A stretch of 64,000 nucleotides of DNA from Billgrantia campisalis (GCF_022341425.1 NZ_JABFUC010000002.1:355609-419608); one strand, 5' to 3'; shown: positions 7,627 to 16,017, counted from the first letter of the stretch. Made by a program: numbers and translations. Notes: generated by a model not told the origin, from the letters alone.

Positions 7627-9567
7627 ATGCTGCCATTTCTTGAGGTCGAGGAGTTCGTCGGTCGCCACTGGCACCGCTGGGCCTCCAGCGCGGCCAGCTA
7701 CCAGCGCTACCCCGACGCGGCCGTGGAGCTGGAGAGCATGCGCCACATGCTGGGCGTGTTCTTCCGCGCCAGTGGCGGCGAGGCGGGCGTGGAAGTGGCC
7801 GCCATCGTCGCCCGCAGCTCCCAGCACCGCCTTTCGCTGCGCCAGCGGCTGGGCTTCGACGACGAGGCCATCGACCAGGCGCGGCGCGACGAGGAAAGCC
7901 TGCTGCTGCCGCCGACCCTGGACTTCTTTCCCGAGGCGCAGCTCAACCGCGACCTCTACTTCTGGCTGGTGGCCTTCCTGGCCGTGTCGCGCCGCCCCGT
8001 GGCGCAGCGCGACCCGCTGCGCCAGGATCTGGCCAGTCTGCGCGAGGCCGTGCGCGCCCGCGAGGCGGCCCTGGTCCGCTTCCCCGGCCTGGCCGAGCGC
8101 CACCGGCGGCTGAGTCTGGCGCTGCTGATCGTGCGGCCGGAGCGCAAGCGCCTGCCGCCCATGGAGATGGCGCTGGAAGAAACCCTGCGCGTGTTGCTGG
8201 GCGAAGAGCGTGAGCTCGACGGCTGGGCCGCGGCCATGCACCGTGCGGTCTGTGATCCGTCCGCCTCGCTGGAGGACTTCAAGGCGCCGCGGGGCTACAA
8301 GCCGCCGCTGCCGGTACCGCTGTGGGGCCAGGTGGTGGAGCTCGGCACCGGCTCGGGCCGTGAGGAGAGCGCCGACGACCCCCACGAAGGCGAGACCAAT
8401 AGTCCACAGTCGGTGGACGGGGGCAAGCGCAAGGCCGAGCGCAAGCGCCAGGATCAGACCGAGCGCGATGACCCCCTGATCGCCAACCGCTTCGAGAAAA
8501 TGCTCTCCTGGACCGAGATGGTCAACCTCAATCGCCTGGTCGAGGACAACGAGGACGAAGAAGCCAAGCGCGCCGCGGAGCAGATGGAGGAGATCATCCT
8601 CAGTCCCCACAAGCAGCGCGCGGCGACCCGCATCAAGGTCGACCTCGACCTGCCCCCCGACGAAGTGCTGGGTGAGCGGCTGCGCGGCAAGCACCCCTAC
8701 GCCGAGTGGAACTACCGCAAGCAGATCTACCTGCCCGACCACTGCCTGGTGCACACCGAGCTGGCGAGCGAGGAGGGCGAGCAGTGGGAGCCCGACGACG
8801 CCACCCGGCGCCGCATTCGCCGGGTGCGCCGCGAGTTCGAGGCGCTGCGTCCGCGCCGCGAGATCCTGCGCGGCCAGCTCGACGGCAGCGAGCTGGACAT
8901 GGACGCGGTGATCCGTTCCCGCTGCGACCTGGCCGCCACCGGCGAGTCCAGCGACCGGCTCTACCAGGCGACCCGCCAGCAGGCCCGCGACCTGGCGGTG
9001 TCGATCCTGGTCGATGTTTCGCTTTCCACCGATGCCTGGCTCGAGGATCGCCGGGTGCTGGACGTGGAGAAGGAGGCGCTGCTGGTACTGGGCCACGGCC
9101 TGGCCGGCTGCGGTGACGACTACGCCATCCACTGCTTCACCTCCCATCGTCGCCACAAGGTGTGGGTCAACACCCTGAAGACCTTCGAGGAGTCGATGGG
9201 CGAGCGGGTGGCGCGGCGCATCTCGGCGCTCAAGCCAGGGCACTATACGCGCATGGGGCCGGCGATTCGCCACGTCACCGGCGAGCTGGCCAAGCGTCCC
9301 AACCGCCACCGCCTGCTGCTGGTGATCACCGACGGCAAACCCAACGACACCGACTACTACGAGGGGCGCTACGGCATCGAGGACACCCGCAAGGCGGTTC
9401 TCGAGGCGCGTCAGCAGGAGGTGCGGGTGTTCGGCGTGACCGTCGACAGCGAGGCCCACCAGTACGTCTCGCGGCTGTTCGGCCGCGGCAGCTACGCCAT
9501 CGTCAACCGCCCCGAGCATCTGGCGCTGGCGCTGCCGGGCATCTATCGTCAGATCATTGGTAGCTAG
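7627..9567 (+). CDS. norD: NorD, VWA-domain activation protein for NO reductase
   Basis: 646 residues. The C-terminal third is a von Willebrand factor A domain with a MIDAS motif (DVSLSTDAW), the later threonine region (HYTRMGPAIRH) and LLVITDGKPNDTDYYEG, all typical of NorD. The charged middle part is probably a linker. Works with NorQ in NorBC maturation on the cytoplasmic side. ATG at 7627 follows CAGGAGATC; the upstream TTG in the same frame is less likely. Separated from norQ by 177 bp that contain repeat copy 1. Confidence 0.92.
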   Translation: MLPFLEVEEFVGRHWHRWASSAASYQRYPDAAVELESMRHMLGVFFRASGGEAGVEVAAIVARSSQHRLSLRQRLGFDDEAIDQARRDEESLLLPPTLDFFPEAQLNRDLYFWLVAFLAVSRRPVAQRDPLRQDLASLREAVRAREAALVRFPGLAERHRRLSLALLIVRPERKRLPPMEMALEETLRVLLGEERELDGWAAAMHRAVCDPSASLEDFKAPRGYKPPLPVPLWGQVVELGTGSGREESADDPHEGETNSPQSVDGGKRKAERKRQDQTERDDPLIANRFEKMLSWTEMVNLNRLVEDNEDEEAKRAAEQMEEIILSPHKQRAATRIKVDLDLPPDEVLGERLRGKHPYAEWNYRKQIYLPDHCLVHTELASEEGEQWEPDDATRRRIRRVRREFEALRPRREILRGQLDGSELDMDAVIRSRCDLAATGESSDRLYQATRQQARDLAVSILVDVSLSTDAWLEDRRVLDVEKEALLVLGHGLAGCGDDYAIHCFTSHRRHKVWVNTLKTFEESMGERVARRISALKPGHYTRMGPAIRHVTGELAKRPNRHRLLLVITDGKPNDTDYYEGRYGIEDTRKAVLEARQQEVRVFGVTVDSEAHQYVSRLFGRGSYAIVNRPEHLALALPGIYRQIIGS

Positions 9568-9602
9568 AGCGCCGGCCCCGAGCCGGCAGGAGAGATAACC
9601 CT

Positions 9603-9815
9603 ATGACACTGAGCCGCCCCGTGATGGCCACGCTCTTCGGAGTGATCGCGGCCTTCGTCGTGCTCACCCCGCTGATCTGGCTGATCAATACCCGCGACTG
9701 GGGCATCTTGCTGATGCTGCTGGCGCCGGTGGTGATCTACGCCCTGATCCACGCCGGGCGCCGCCTGGCGGAGTGGGCGCAGCCACCGCCGCCCGAGCCC
9801 CCCGAGGAGCGCTGA
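9603..9815 (+). CDS. Small two-helix membrane protein after norD
   Basis: 70 residues with a strong AGGAGAG ribosome-binding site. Two hydrophobic segments (about residues 7-25 and 30-47) flank the short polar turn NTRDW; the tail is proline-rich (PPPPEPPEER). No family recognised. Spacing of 35 bp from norD, the same strand, and the terminator-like hairpin after it make it the likely last gene of the nor operon. Confidence 0.65.
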   Translation: MTLSRPVMATLFGVIAAFVVLTPLIWLINTRDWGILLMLLAPVVIYALIHAGRRLAEWAQPPPPEPPEER

Positions 9816-9846
9816 TCCGGCGCCCTGGCGAACCGCTGTAGATACA

Positions 9847-9885
9847 CCAACGGCGCCGCCCCCCGAGGGGCGGCGCCGTTGGTTT
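9847..9885 (+). terminator. Terminator-like hairpin between convergent nor operons
   Basis: Sixteen-bp perfect stem (CCAACGGCGCCGCCCC and its complement, loop CCGA) followed by TTT on the plus strand. It lies between the norCBQD operon and the convergent norEF-type operon and could act in both directions, though the T tract is short. Confidence 0.75.
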
Positions 9886-9935
9886 GGGTGGATGCGGCAG
9901 GGGGGCTAACGGCGGTGGGCACTGGCCCGGACGTA

Positions 9936-10238
9936 TCAGCGCGCCAGCAGGTAGCCGAAGGCCACCAGCACCAGGGTGAAGAGGGTCAGGCCGACAAAGG
10001 CGCCCCGCCAGGCGGGCGTGGCGTCGCGCAGGCCCAGGTAGACCATCAGCACCTGATGGGCCTTGAAGAGGGTGCTCAGCAGCAGCAGGCCGGCCGACCA
10101 GAGCGGCAGCGCCGCCAGTCGGGCATCGCCGCCGAGCTGGGCCGAGAGCATGGTGACCAGGGTCAGGCCCATCAGCACGGCCCAGGTGATCAGCAGCCGG
10201 CGGGTGGCCGGGGGCAGGGTGGCGAGCGGCGTCGGCAT
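9936..10238 (-). CDS. norF: NorF-like / cytochrome c oxidase subunit IV-type membrane protein
   Basis: 100 residues with three predicted helices and the LFKAHQVLMVYLGLR segment typical of the prokaryotic cytochrome c oxidase subunit IV/NorF family. Start at 10238 follows a GAGGTGA ribosome-binding site overlapping the stop of norE 2 bp upstream, indicating translational coupling. NorF is a non-essential assembly or stability partner of NO reductase in Paracoccus. Confidence 0.75.
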   Translation of the reverse strand: MPTPLATLPPATRRLLITWAVLMGLTLVTMLSAQLGGDARLAALPLWSAGLLLLSTLFKAHQVLMVYLGLRDATPAWRGAFVGLTLFTLVLVAFGYLLAR

Positions 10239-10240
10239 GG

Positions 10241-10828
10241 TCACCTCAGCAGGTAGATGATCGGGTAGAGCAGGATCCAGATCAGGTCGACCATGTGCCA
10301 GAAGGCGGCCGCGGTCTCCACGTTGTCGTGGGAGATGCGCCAGGCCACCAGGGCGATCAGGGCCAGCCCGAACAGCACGTGGGCGAAGTGAAAGCCGGTC
10401 AGCAGGTAGTAGAAAGTGAAGAAGGTGTTGGTTTCCGGCATCAGGCCCTGGCCCAGCTTGTCGGCGTACTCCATCACCTTGACCACGCAGAACACCACCC
10501 CCAGGGCGAAGGCGCAGGCCAGCCACTGGCGGCAGCGCCTCACCTGTCCGGCGGAGATGGCCTGCACGGCCAGGGCGGCGAACAGCCCGCTGGTCAGCAG
10601 CACCAGGGTATTGATACCCCCGGCCACCGGGTCGAGCAGCTGCTGGGAGGCGTCGAAGACCTCGCGCTCGTCGATCCTCAGCCAGGCGAAGAGGCCGAAG
10701 AAGGCGGCGAAGACCACCATCTCGCTGAGGATCAGCACCCACATTAGCGGGTTGCCGGGCAGGGCGGAAAGCGGCCCCCAGCCCGGATTGGGCAGGGGGC
10801 GCGGGATCGCGTCCTTGCGCTGGGGCAT
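10241..10828 (-). CDS. norE: NorE, cytochrome c oxidase subunit III-type protein
   Basis: 195 residues, five hydrophobic helices, heme-copper oxidase subunit III family. The family features LMWVLILSEMVVFAAFF, TGFHFAHVLFGL and FWHMVDLIWILLYPIIYL are visible. Without a neighbouring oxidase subunit I gene and beside nor genes it is best called NorE, an accessory factor of NO reductase. One nt separates it from the upstream gene and two from the downstream gene, so the operon is tightly coupled. Confidence 0.85.
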   Translation of the reverse strand: MPQRKDAIPRPLPNPGWGPLSALPGNPLMWVLILSEMVVFAAFFGLFAWLRIDEREVFDASQQLLDPVAGGINTLVLLTSGLFAALAVQAISAGQVRRCRQWLACAFALGVVFCVVKVMEYADKLGQGLMPETNTFFTFYYLLTGFHFAHVLFGLALIALVAWRISHDNVETAAAFWHMVDLIWILLYPIIYLLR

Positions 10829-10829
10829 G

Positions 10830-11396
10830 TCAGCCCTCCGGGGTGACGGGGGTTTGGTCGAACTCGGCGCGCACGGCCGGGGTGGTCAATTTCCAGCCGG
10901 CCCAGGCGAACAGCGCCACCAGGGCGGTCGCCGCCATGATCAGCAGGCTCAGCGCGCCGACCAGCCCCGCCACCGGGTTGCCCGGGTTCACCGCCTCGGT
11001 GGTGGCGGCCTCCGGCAGCAGGCCGAAGGTCATCGGGGTCAGGGCCGCGGCGCCGAACACGCCGAAAAAGCCGGCGACCATCAGGCCGACGAAGGCGGGA
11101 CGCGCCCAGGGGCGACGCTGCAGCAGGGCCAGGGCCAGTACCAGGGTGACCAGCGCGCCGACGATCAGCAGGGTGGCAAGGGTGGCGCTGCGTTCGATGA
11201 GCCAGGCGACCCCGCCGGTCAGCCCGCCGCTGCCGGCCTCCACCCCCAGCGAGGCCACCAGGGCATCGCCGGGCAGCAGTGGCAGCGTCAGCAGGGCAAG
11301 GGTGAGAATAGAAAAGGCAATGAAGCCCCAGGCAATGCCGGAGACGGCCCCGGAGCGCGGCGGTGCCGAGGGTGAGGAGAGGCTAGCGGTGGTCAT
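10830..11396 (-). CDS. Unassigned four-helix membrane protein in the norEF operon
   Basis: 188 residues. The ATG at 11396 (AGGAG seven bases upstream) is preferred over one 21 bp further out. Four hydrophobic segments (about residues 20-42, 68-92, 101-125 and 145-170) and a short acidic tail. No family recognised. It lies between a DUF4870-like gene and norE with no room for separate promoters, so it probably acts with the NorE/NorF-type proteins. No metal-binding motif is evident. Confidence 0.65.
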   Translation of the reverse strand: MTTASLSSPSAPPRSGAVSGIAWGFIAFSILTLALLTLPLLPGDALVASLGVEAGSGGLTGGVAWLIERSATLATLLIVGALVTLVLALALLQRRPWARPAFVGLMVAGFFGVFGAAALTPMTFGLLPEAATTEAVNPGNPVAGLVGALSLLIMAATALVALFAWAGWKLTTPAVRAEFDQTPVTPEG

Positions 11397-11413
11397 GGTT
11401 GGCTCCTGATCGA

Positions 11414-11863
11414 TCAATCATCCAGCGTGACGGCAGCGCCGCCGAACAGCAGGCTGCGGGGGGCCGCGATGGCCTGGTTGTTCATCAGCCGGTTGATGCC
11501 CACGCCGCAGCGGCCGATGGTCCAGCCCAGGCAGGCGGTGAAGAAGCCATAGCCCAGGGTCCAGGAGACCCAGGAGGGGGCGCCGATCAGGCCCAGCAGG
11601 TTCCAGGCCGCCAGCGCCGCGACGCCGGCCAGGGCACCGAGCCAGAAGGTGCGGATCTGGAACTGCAGGTGGCTGCCCACCCACCCGGCGCTGCGGCGGC
11701 GACACAGGTGGGCGATCAGCACACCGATCGGCGCGGTGATCACGGTCATGATGCTGCCCAGAAACAGCACGTAGACGGTGGCAGCCAGGCCCTTGCCGCG
11801 ACGGCTGTCGGTCGGCTCGCTGGCGGTGGCCGGCTGGGATGCGGAAAGCGGCGTGGAGGACAT
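11414..11863 (-). CDS. Small membrane protein, DUF4870-like, first gene of norEF operon
   Basis: 149 residues with a polar N-terminus and four hydrophobic stretches. The HLQFQIRTFWLGALAGV segment resembles small DUF4870/Tic20-like membrane proteins, a weak assignment. First gene of a four-gene minus-strand operon (this gene, a 188-residue membrane protein, norE, norF). A candidate FNR/DNR box lies about 100 bp upstream at 11963-11976. Confidence 0.6.
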   Translation of the reverse strand: MSSTPLSASQPATASEPTDSRRGKGLAATVYVLFLGSIMTVITAPIGVLIAHLCRRRSAGWVGSHLQFQIRTFWLGALAGVAALAAWNLLGLIGAPSWVSWTLGYGFFTACLGWTIGRCGVGINRLMNNQAIAAPRSLLFGGAAVTLDD

Positions 11864-11962
11864 GCGCTACCTCCTGATGGTGGAGTTGGCCGTTGGAACC
11901 ACGCCGGCGGCTCGGCCGGCGTGTACTGTCGATACTATGGCCCAAGGGAGGCGTCGCTGTCC

Positions 11963-11976
11963 TTGTCGCGGATCAA
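11963..11976 (-). promoter_or_regulatory. Candidate FNR/DNR box for the norEF operon
   Basis: TTGTC-GCGG-ATCAA has one perfect and one 3/5 half-site with correct spacing, about 100 bp before the first ATG of the operon. Beside it (11979-11991) is a perfect 6+6 dyad CTTGAC-C-GTCAAG whose half-sites look FNR-like but whose spacing is too short. Confidence 0.5.
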
Positions 11977-11986
11977 AACTTGACCG

Positions 11987-12115
11987 TCAAGGTAGGATAA
12001 GCGTCTTGACAGAGTGTCGCAGTGTCAGTCGGGCTGCGCCGACCATGCGCCACGCCAGGAAGCAAAGGGTGACGGCGCCAGAAAGGAAAAGGATGATGGC
12101 CGCAAGAGCGGCCAT
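11987..12115 (-). CDS. Possible 42-residue membrane peptide after narK
   Basis: An ATG-started frame on the minus strand 21 bp after the narK (NrtP-type) stop. It encodes one hydrophobic helix (MAALAAIILFLSG..VTLCFLAW) followed by a basic tail (RMVGAARLTLRHSVK), a positive-inside single-pass topology. The ribosome-binding site is weak (GGGTG immediately before the ATG). Its stop overlaps the regulatory region of the norEF operon. Could be chance; only the topology and position support it. Confidence 0.35.
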   Translation of the reverse strand: MAALAAIILFLSGAVTLCFLAWRMVGAARLTLRHSVKTLILP

Positions 12116-12136
12116 CACCCGTGTCGCGTTACGCAA

Positions 12137-13633
12137 TTAGCCCTGTTGCGCTTTCAGATTCTCCTGTTCCTCGATCATGCGATCCACCGAAGAGACGTAG
12201 TATTCCTCATCGAAGGCGCCCTCCGGCTCCTTGAGCCAGATGAAGCAGACCAGCCAGCTGAGGAAGGCACCGCCCGCCAGGATGTAGAAGAACTGGGTGG
12301 GCGTGACGAAGGTGAAGATGGTCAGGTAGACCACCGCCCCCACGTTGCCGTAGGCGCCGGCCATTCCCGAGATCTGGCCGGTGATACGGCGCTTGATCGA
12401 GGGGATGATGCCGAAGGTGGCGCCTTCGGAGCCCTGCACGAAGAAGGAGGTGAAGATGGTGATGGCGATGGCGACGATCAGCGGCCAGTTGGAGTTCATC
12501 AGCCCCATCAGCATGAAGCCGATGCCGATGCCGAACATGTAGCTGAGCATCACGAAGCGCCGGTTGCCCATGCGATCCGAGACCGCCCCGCCCATGGGGC
12601 GTGCCACCAGATTGACGAAGGCGAAGGAGGCGGCGATCAGGCCCGCGGCGGCGGCGGAGAGGCCCCAGGTCTGCTCGAAGAACATCGGCAGCATGGAGAT
12701 GACCGCCAGCTCGGCGCCGAAGTTGGCGAAGTAGGTGGTGTTGAGCGCCGCCACGCTGTTGAAGTGGTACTTGTCATCCTCCGGCACGCCCTTCTTGAGG
12801 ATCGGCACATTGACCCGAATGATCTGTACCACCTGGTAGATCACGATCGCCAGGATGGCCAGGTAGGCGATGAGTGCGCCGTTGGTCGACAGGAAGCCCA
12901 TGTCCTGGATGCGCCACACCAGGATCGCCAGGCAGCCCACCAGCGGAATGGTCCACAGGATCAGCTTGATCATGTCGCCCCAGGTGCTGACCTCCATGGC
13001 CAGGGCCTTGCGGGTCTTGCGGTGGGAGGAGGCGCTGGGGCCGTCGGTGATGGCGAACCAGTAGAAGACGCCGTAGGCGGCCATGACGATGGCGCTGATG
13101 GCGATCGCCCAGCGCCAGCCATCCTCGCCGCCGAGCATGGTCAGCGCGATGGTGGGCAGGGTCATGGCCGCGGCAGCGGAGCCGAAGTTGCCCCAGCCGG
13201 CATAGAAGCCCTCGGCGAAGCCGATATGCTTGGGCTTGAACCACAGCGCGGTCATGTGGATACCCACCACGAAGCTGGCACCGATGGAGCTGAGTATCAG
13301 GCGCGAGATCAGCAACTGGGTCATGGTATTGCCGAAGGCGAAGGCCAGGGCGGGAATCGCCATGACCACCATCAGGATCGAGAACACCCGGCGTGGGCCG
13401 AAGCGGTCCAGCGCCATGCCGACGATAATGCGTGCCGGGATGGTCAGCGCCACGTTGGTGATGGCAAAGAGTCGGATATGGTCCTGGGTCAGCCAGTCGA
13501 CGCTCCTCAGCATGCTGCTGGCCAGCGGGGCCATGTTGAACCAGACGTAGAAGGTGATGAAGAAGGCGATCCAGGTCAGGTGCAGGGCCCGGATCTCGGG
13601 CGTACGGAACTTGAATAGGTCGGCGACTTTCAT
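12137..13633 (-). CDS. narK: Nitrate/nitrite transporter, NarK/NrtP type (MFS, NNP family)
   Basis: 498 residues, twelve transmembrane helices. The N-terminus (LHLTWIAFFITFYVWFN) and nitrate signature (GFYAGWGNFGSAAAA) fit the NNP family, closer to cyanobacterial NrtP than to E. coli NarK. The second signature region (QGSEGATFGIIPSI) is also present. Moves nitrate and/or nitrite across the inner membrane. Last large gene of a minus-strand group narK2-uspA-narK, starting 55 bp after uspA. Confidence 0.88.
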   Translation of the reverse strand: MKVADLFKFRTPEIRALHLTWIAFFITFYVWFNMAPLASSMLRSVDWLTQDHIRLFAITNVALTIPARIIVGMALDRFGPRRVFSILMVVMAIPALAFAFGNTMTQLLISRLILSSIGASFVVGIHMTALWFKPKHIGFAEGFYAGWGNFGSAAAAMTLPTIALTMLGGEDGWRWAIAISAIVMAAYGVFYWFAITDGPSASSHRKTRKALAMEVSTWGDMIKLILWTIPLVGCLAILVWRIQDMGFLSTNGALIAYLAILAIVIYQVVQIIRVNVPILKKGVPEDDKYHFNSVAALNTTYFANFGAELAVISMLPMFFEQTWGLSAAAAGLIAASFAFVNLVARPMGGAVSDRMGNRRFVMLSYMFGIGIGFMLMGLMNSNWPLIVAIAITIFTSFFVQGSEGATFGIIPSIKRRITGQISGMAGAYGNVGAVVYLTIFTFVTPTQFFYILAGGAFLSWLVCFIWLKEPEGAFDEEYYVSSVDRMIEEQENLKAQQG

Positions 13634-13688
13634 GGTCGTATCATCCTGATATCGCAGAAGAAAGGGTAAAGGGCTTCAACACCTCGCT

Positions 13689-14147
13689 TCAGGGGCTGGG
13701 AAGGATCAGCAGTGGGCACTCGACGCGGCGGGCGAGAAAGGAGCTGACGCTGCCGAAGGTCATGTAGTCGAGCTCGTCGACGAAATAGCTCAGCGACTGG
13801 GCGATGATGCCGCCGTCGGGCTTGCTGCTGTGGCGGGCGATCACCAGCACGTCGGGCCGGTGCTTCTGGGTAGCCTGCAGCAGCATCTTGCGGGCATCGC
13901 CTTCCGCCAGGGTCCAGTCGACGTCGAAGCCTTCCCGGGTGGCGAAATCGACGCCCTCTTCCAGCGCCGCCTTCAATTCCTGGTACTCCTCCTGGAACAG
14001 GTCCTCGTTGGCGTCGGTGGCGTCGCGGGGATTCTCTGCCACCCCGACCAGCATCAGCAGGGGGGCGTTGCAGCGGAACAGGCTGACCGTCTGGGCCAGG
14101 GCCAGCTTGGCGTTTCGTGAGCCGTCATAGGCGATCATGATCTTCAT
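13689..14147 (-). CDS. Universal stress protein (UspA family)
   Basis: 152 residues, single Usp domain. The N-terminus MKIMIAYDGSRNAKLAL is the ATP-site start of UspA-like proteins. The C-terminal region expected to hold G-x2-G-x9-GS reads FGSVSSFLARR with no clean ATP loop, so nucleotide binding is uncertain. It sits between two nitrate transporter genes in an apparently FNR/NarL-controlled operon, and FNR-dependent Usp proteins accompany anaerobic respiration in pseudomonads. RBS GGAGG lies just before the ATG. Confidence 0.85.
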   Translation of the reverse strand: MKIMIAYDGSRNAKLALAQTVSLFRCNAPLLMLVGVAENPRDATDANEDLFQEEYQELKAALEEGVDFATREGFDVDWTLAEGDARKMLLQATQKHRPDVLVIARHSSKPDGGIIAQSLSYFVDELDYMTFGSVSSFLARRVECPLLILPSP

Positions 14148-14222
14148 GACATACCTCCGTGGAGGAAGGAGTGAGGTGAGGCCAGGTCCCGACCCGGTGG
14201 CCGGGACCTGGTGACGACGGCG

Positions 14223-15851
14223 TCAGGGATTTTTGACGTAGGCGTTGGGGCGCAGGTAGAACCACCAGTTGATCACCAGGCACAGCGCGTAGAAGATCGC
14301 GAAGCCGTACATGGCGAGTTCGGGGGTACCGGCCTGGATCTGCTCGCCCATCACCCGCGGGGCGATGAAGGCGCCATAGGCGGCCACCGCGGAGGTCCAG
14401 CCCAGCACCGGGCCCTTCTGATGCTGGTCGAAGATCACGCCGATGGTGCGGAAGGTGGAGCCGTTGCCGATGCCGCTGGCGGCGAACAGGATCACGAACA
14501 GGATCATGAAGATCGCGAAGTAGCTGTTCGGGTCGGTGGAGTTGTAGGCCTGCATCATCACCCAGCCGGTGACGGCGGAGGCGATGACCATGACGACCGA
14601 GATCACCTGAGTGACGATGGAGCCGCCGACCTTGTCGGAGACCCAGCCGCCGATGGGGCGGATCAGGGCGCCGACGAAGGGACCGATCCAGGCCCAGGTC
14701 AGGGCGCTGGGGCCATCTGGGTTGGACACCCGGGTCACGCTGCCGTCGGCGGCCACTTCCATCATGTTGCCGAAGATGACGTTGATGGAGAGCGGCAGGG
14801 CGGCGGAGAAGCCGATGAAGGAGCCAAAGGTCAGGATGTAGAGAACGGTCATCGACCAGGTGTGCTTGTTGGAGAAGATCGCGAACTGCTTCTGGATATT
14901 GGGCTTGATCTCGCCGGGAATCAGGCGCAGTGCGAAGACGGTGAGCACGATGGTCAGCGGCAGGGCGATCCACATGTTGAGCCATACCAGCGCCAGCATG
15001 CCGATCACCGAGGTCACCAGGCCCACGCCATAGAGGCCGAGGATCTTGCCGAACGCCTGGGCGGGGGTGCCGGGGTTGGGGGTGATGGGGCGCAGGTTGT
15101 TCATGCCGAACCAGCTGGCGATGGCCAGCGGAATCAGGAAGACCAGCCAGATGAAGCCGGCGTTCTGGATCCAGGTGTCGGTGCCCGCCTCGATCCGACC
15201 GATCAGGGTGCCGCTGGAGCTTTCCAGCGCCATGGGGGCGCCGGCGATGGCGCCGAAGACACCGATGGTCATCACCAGCGGAATCAGGATCTGCATGGTG
15301 GTGACGCCGAAATTACCCAGCCCGGCGTTCATGCCCAGGGCGTAGCCCTGCTGCTTCTTGGGAAAGAAGGTGGAGATGTTGCTCATCGAGGCAGCGAAGT
15401 TGCCACCACCGATGCCCGAGAGCAGCGCCAGCATCTGGAAGACCCAGAAGGGCGTATCGGGATTCATCAGCGCCACGCCGGTGCCGAGGGCCGGAATCAT
15501 CAGCAGGGAGGTGGTCAAAAAGACGGTGTTGCGCCCGCCGGCGATGCGGATCATGAAGGAGGCGGGGATGCGCAGGGTGGCGCCGGACAGGCCGGCCAGG
15601 GCGGTCAGGGTGAACAGCTGGCTCACCGTGAACGGGAAGCCCAGGTTCTGCATCTGGGTGGTGATCATCCCCCACATCAGCCAGACGGCGAAGCCCATCA
15701 GCAGGCTGGGAATGGAGATCCACAGGTTGCGGTTGGCAATCCGCTTACCGTCCCGTTCCCAGAACTGTTCGTTTTCGACATCCCAGTGCTCGATGTCGGC
15801 ATTCTTGCGCGATGTCGCGACCCTTTCGAGGTCGGCACTCGTTTTGGACAT
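14223..15851 (-). CDS. narK2: Nitrate/nitrite antiporter, NarK2 type (MFS)
   Basis: 542 residues, NarK of the E. coli type. WERDGKRIANRNLWISIPSL at the N-terminus and the signature GMNAGLGNFGVTTMQ with its conserved Asn are present, as is GIGNGSTFRTIGVIF. Longer than E. coli NarK (463) because of insertions around residues 190-280. The ATG at 15851 follows CAAGGGGAA; an earlier ATG 42 bp upstream lacks a site. An FNR-type box centred 58 bp upstream and a NarL-type palindrome further out suggest anaerobic, nitrate-dependent expression of narK2-uspA-narK. Confidence 0.9.
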   Translation of the reverse strand: MSKTSADLERVATSRKNADIEHWDVENEQFWERDGKRIANRNLWISIPSLLMGFAVWLMWGMITTQMQNLGFPFTVSQLFTLTALAGLSGATLRIPASFMIRIAGGRNTVFLTTSLLMIPALGTGVALMNPDTPFWVFQMLALLSGIGGGNFAASMSNISTFFPKKQQGYALGMNAGLGNFGVTTMQILIPLVMTIGVFGAIAGAPMALESSSGTLIGRIEAGTDTWIQNAGFIWLVFLIPLAIASWFGMNNLRPITPNPGTPAQAFGKILGLYGVGLVTSVIGMLALVWLNMWIALPLTIVLTVFALRLIPGEIKPNIQKQFAIFSNKHTWSMTVLYILTFGSFIGFSAALPLSINVIFGNMMEVAADGSVTRVSNPDGPSALTWAWIGPFVGALIRPIGGWVSDKVGGSIVTQVISVVMVIASAVTGWVMMQAYNSTDPNSYFAIFMILFVILFAASGIGNGSTFRTIGVIFDQHQKGPVLGWTSAVAAYGAFIAPRVMGEQIQAGTPELAMYGFAIFYALCLVINWWFYLRPNAYVKNP

Positions 15852-15901
15852 GGTGGTTTCCCCTTGGTGGTTCCGCTGACTCCCGGTTTGCACCCTGAGG
15901 C

Positions 15902-15915
15902 CTGACCGGGGTCAA
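15902..15915 (-). promoter_or_regulatory. FNR/DNR box upstream of narK2
   Basis: Read on the minus strand, TTGAC-CCCG-GTCAG is a 14-bp dyad with FNR spacing and one mismatch between halves, 51 bp before the narK2 ATG. A class II position would place the transcript start near 15867. Confidence 0.75.
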
Positions 15916-15992
15916 TGCAGTACGTCTGGGGCAAAGATACGACGCCCGAATGGAGGGGGAAACCGGCCGGAATGGCCGCTAAATCCGTAAAG

Positions 15993-16017
15993 TACCTCTT
16001 GAGGGGTAGCGGGGGTA
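15993..16017 (-). promoter_or_regulatory. NarL/NarP 7-2-7 palindrome plus extra heptamer upstream of narK2
   Basis: TACCTCT-TG-AGGGGTA (15993-16008) is an inverted 7-2-7 arrangement of two heptamers fitting TACYYMT, the high-affinity form bound by NarL. A third heptamer-like GGGGGTA follows at 16011-16017. With the FNR box at 15902 this matches FNR plus NarL activation of narK in enterobacteria. Confidence 0.75.

Noticed and set aside
7567..9519. 650-codon minus-strand frame opposite norD
   Set aside because: Composition typical of an antisense GC-frame shadow; norD has a conserved VWA domain and a good start on the plus strand.
11979..11991. CTTGAC-C-GTCAAG as an FNR box
   Set aside because: Half-sites fit but the spacer is 1 nt instead of 4; the neighbouring 11963-11976 element has correct spacing and is preferred.
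12014..13618. 534-codon plus-strand frame opposite narK
   Set aside because: His/Asp/Gly-rich antisense translation of a membrane transporter, no family resemblance.
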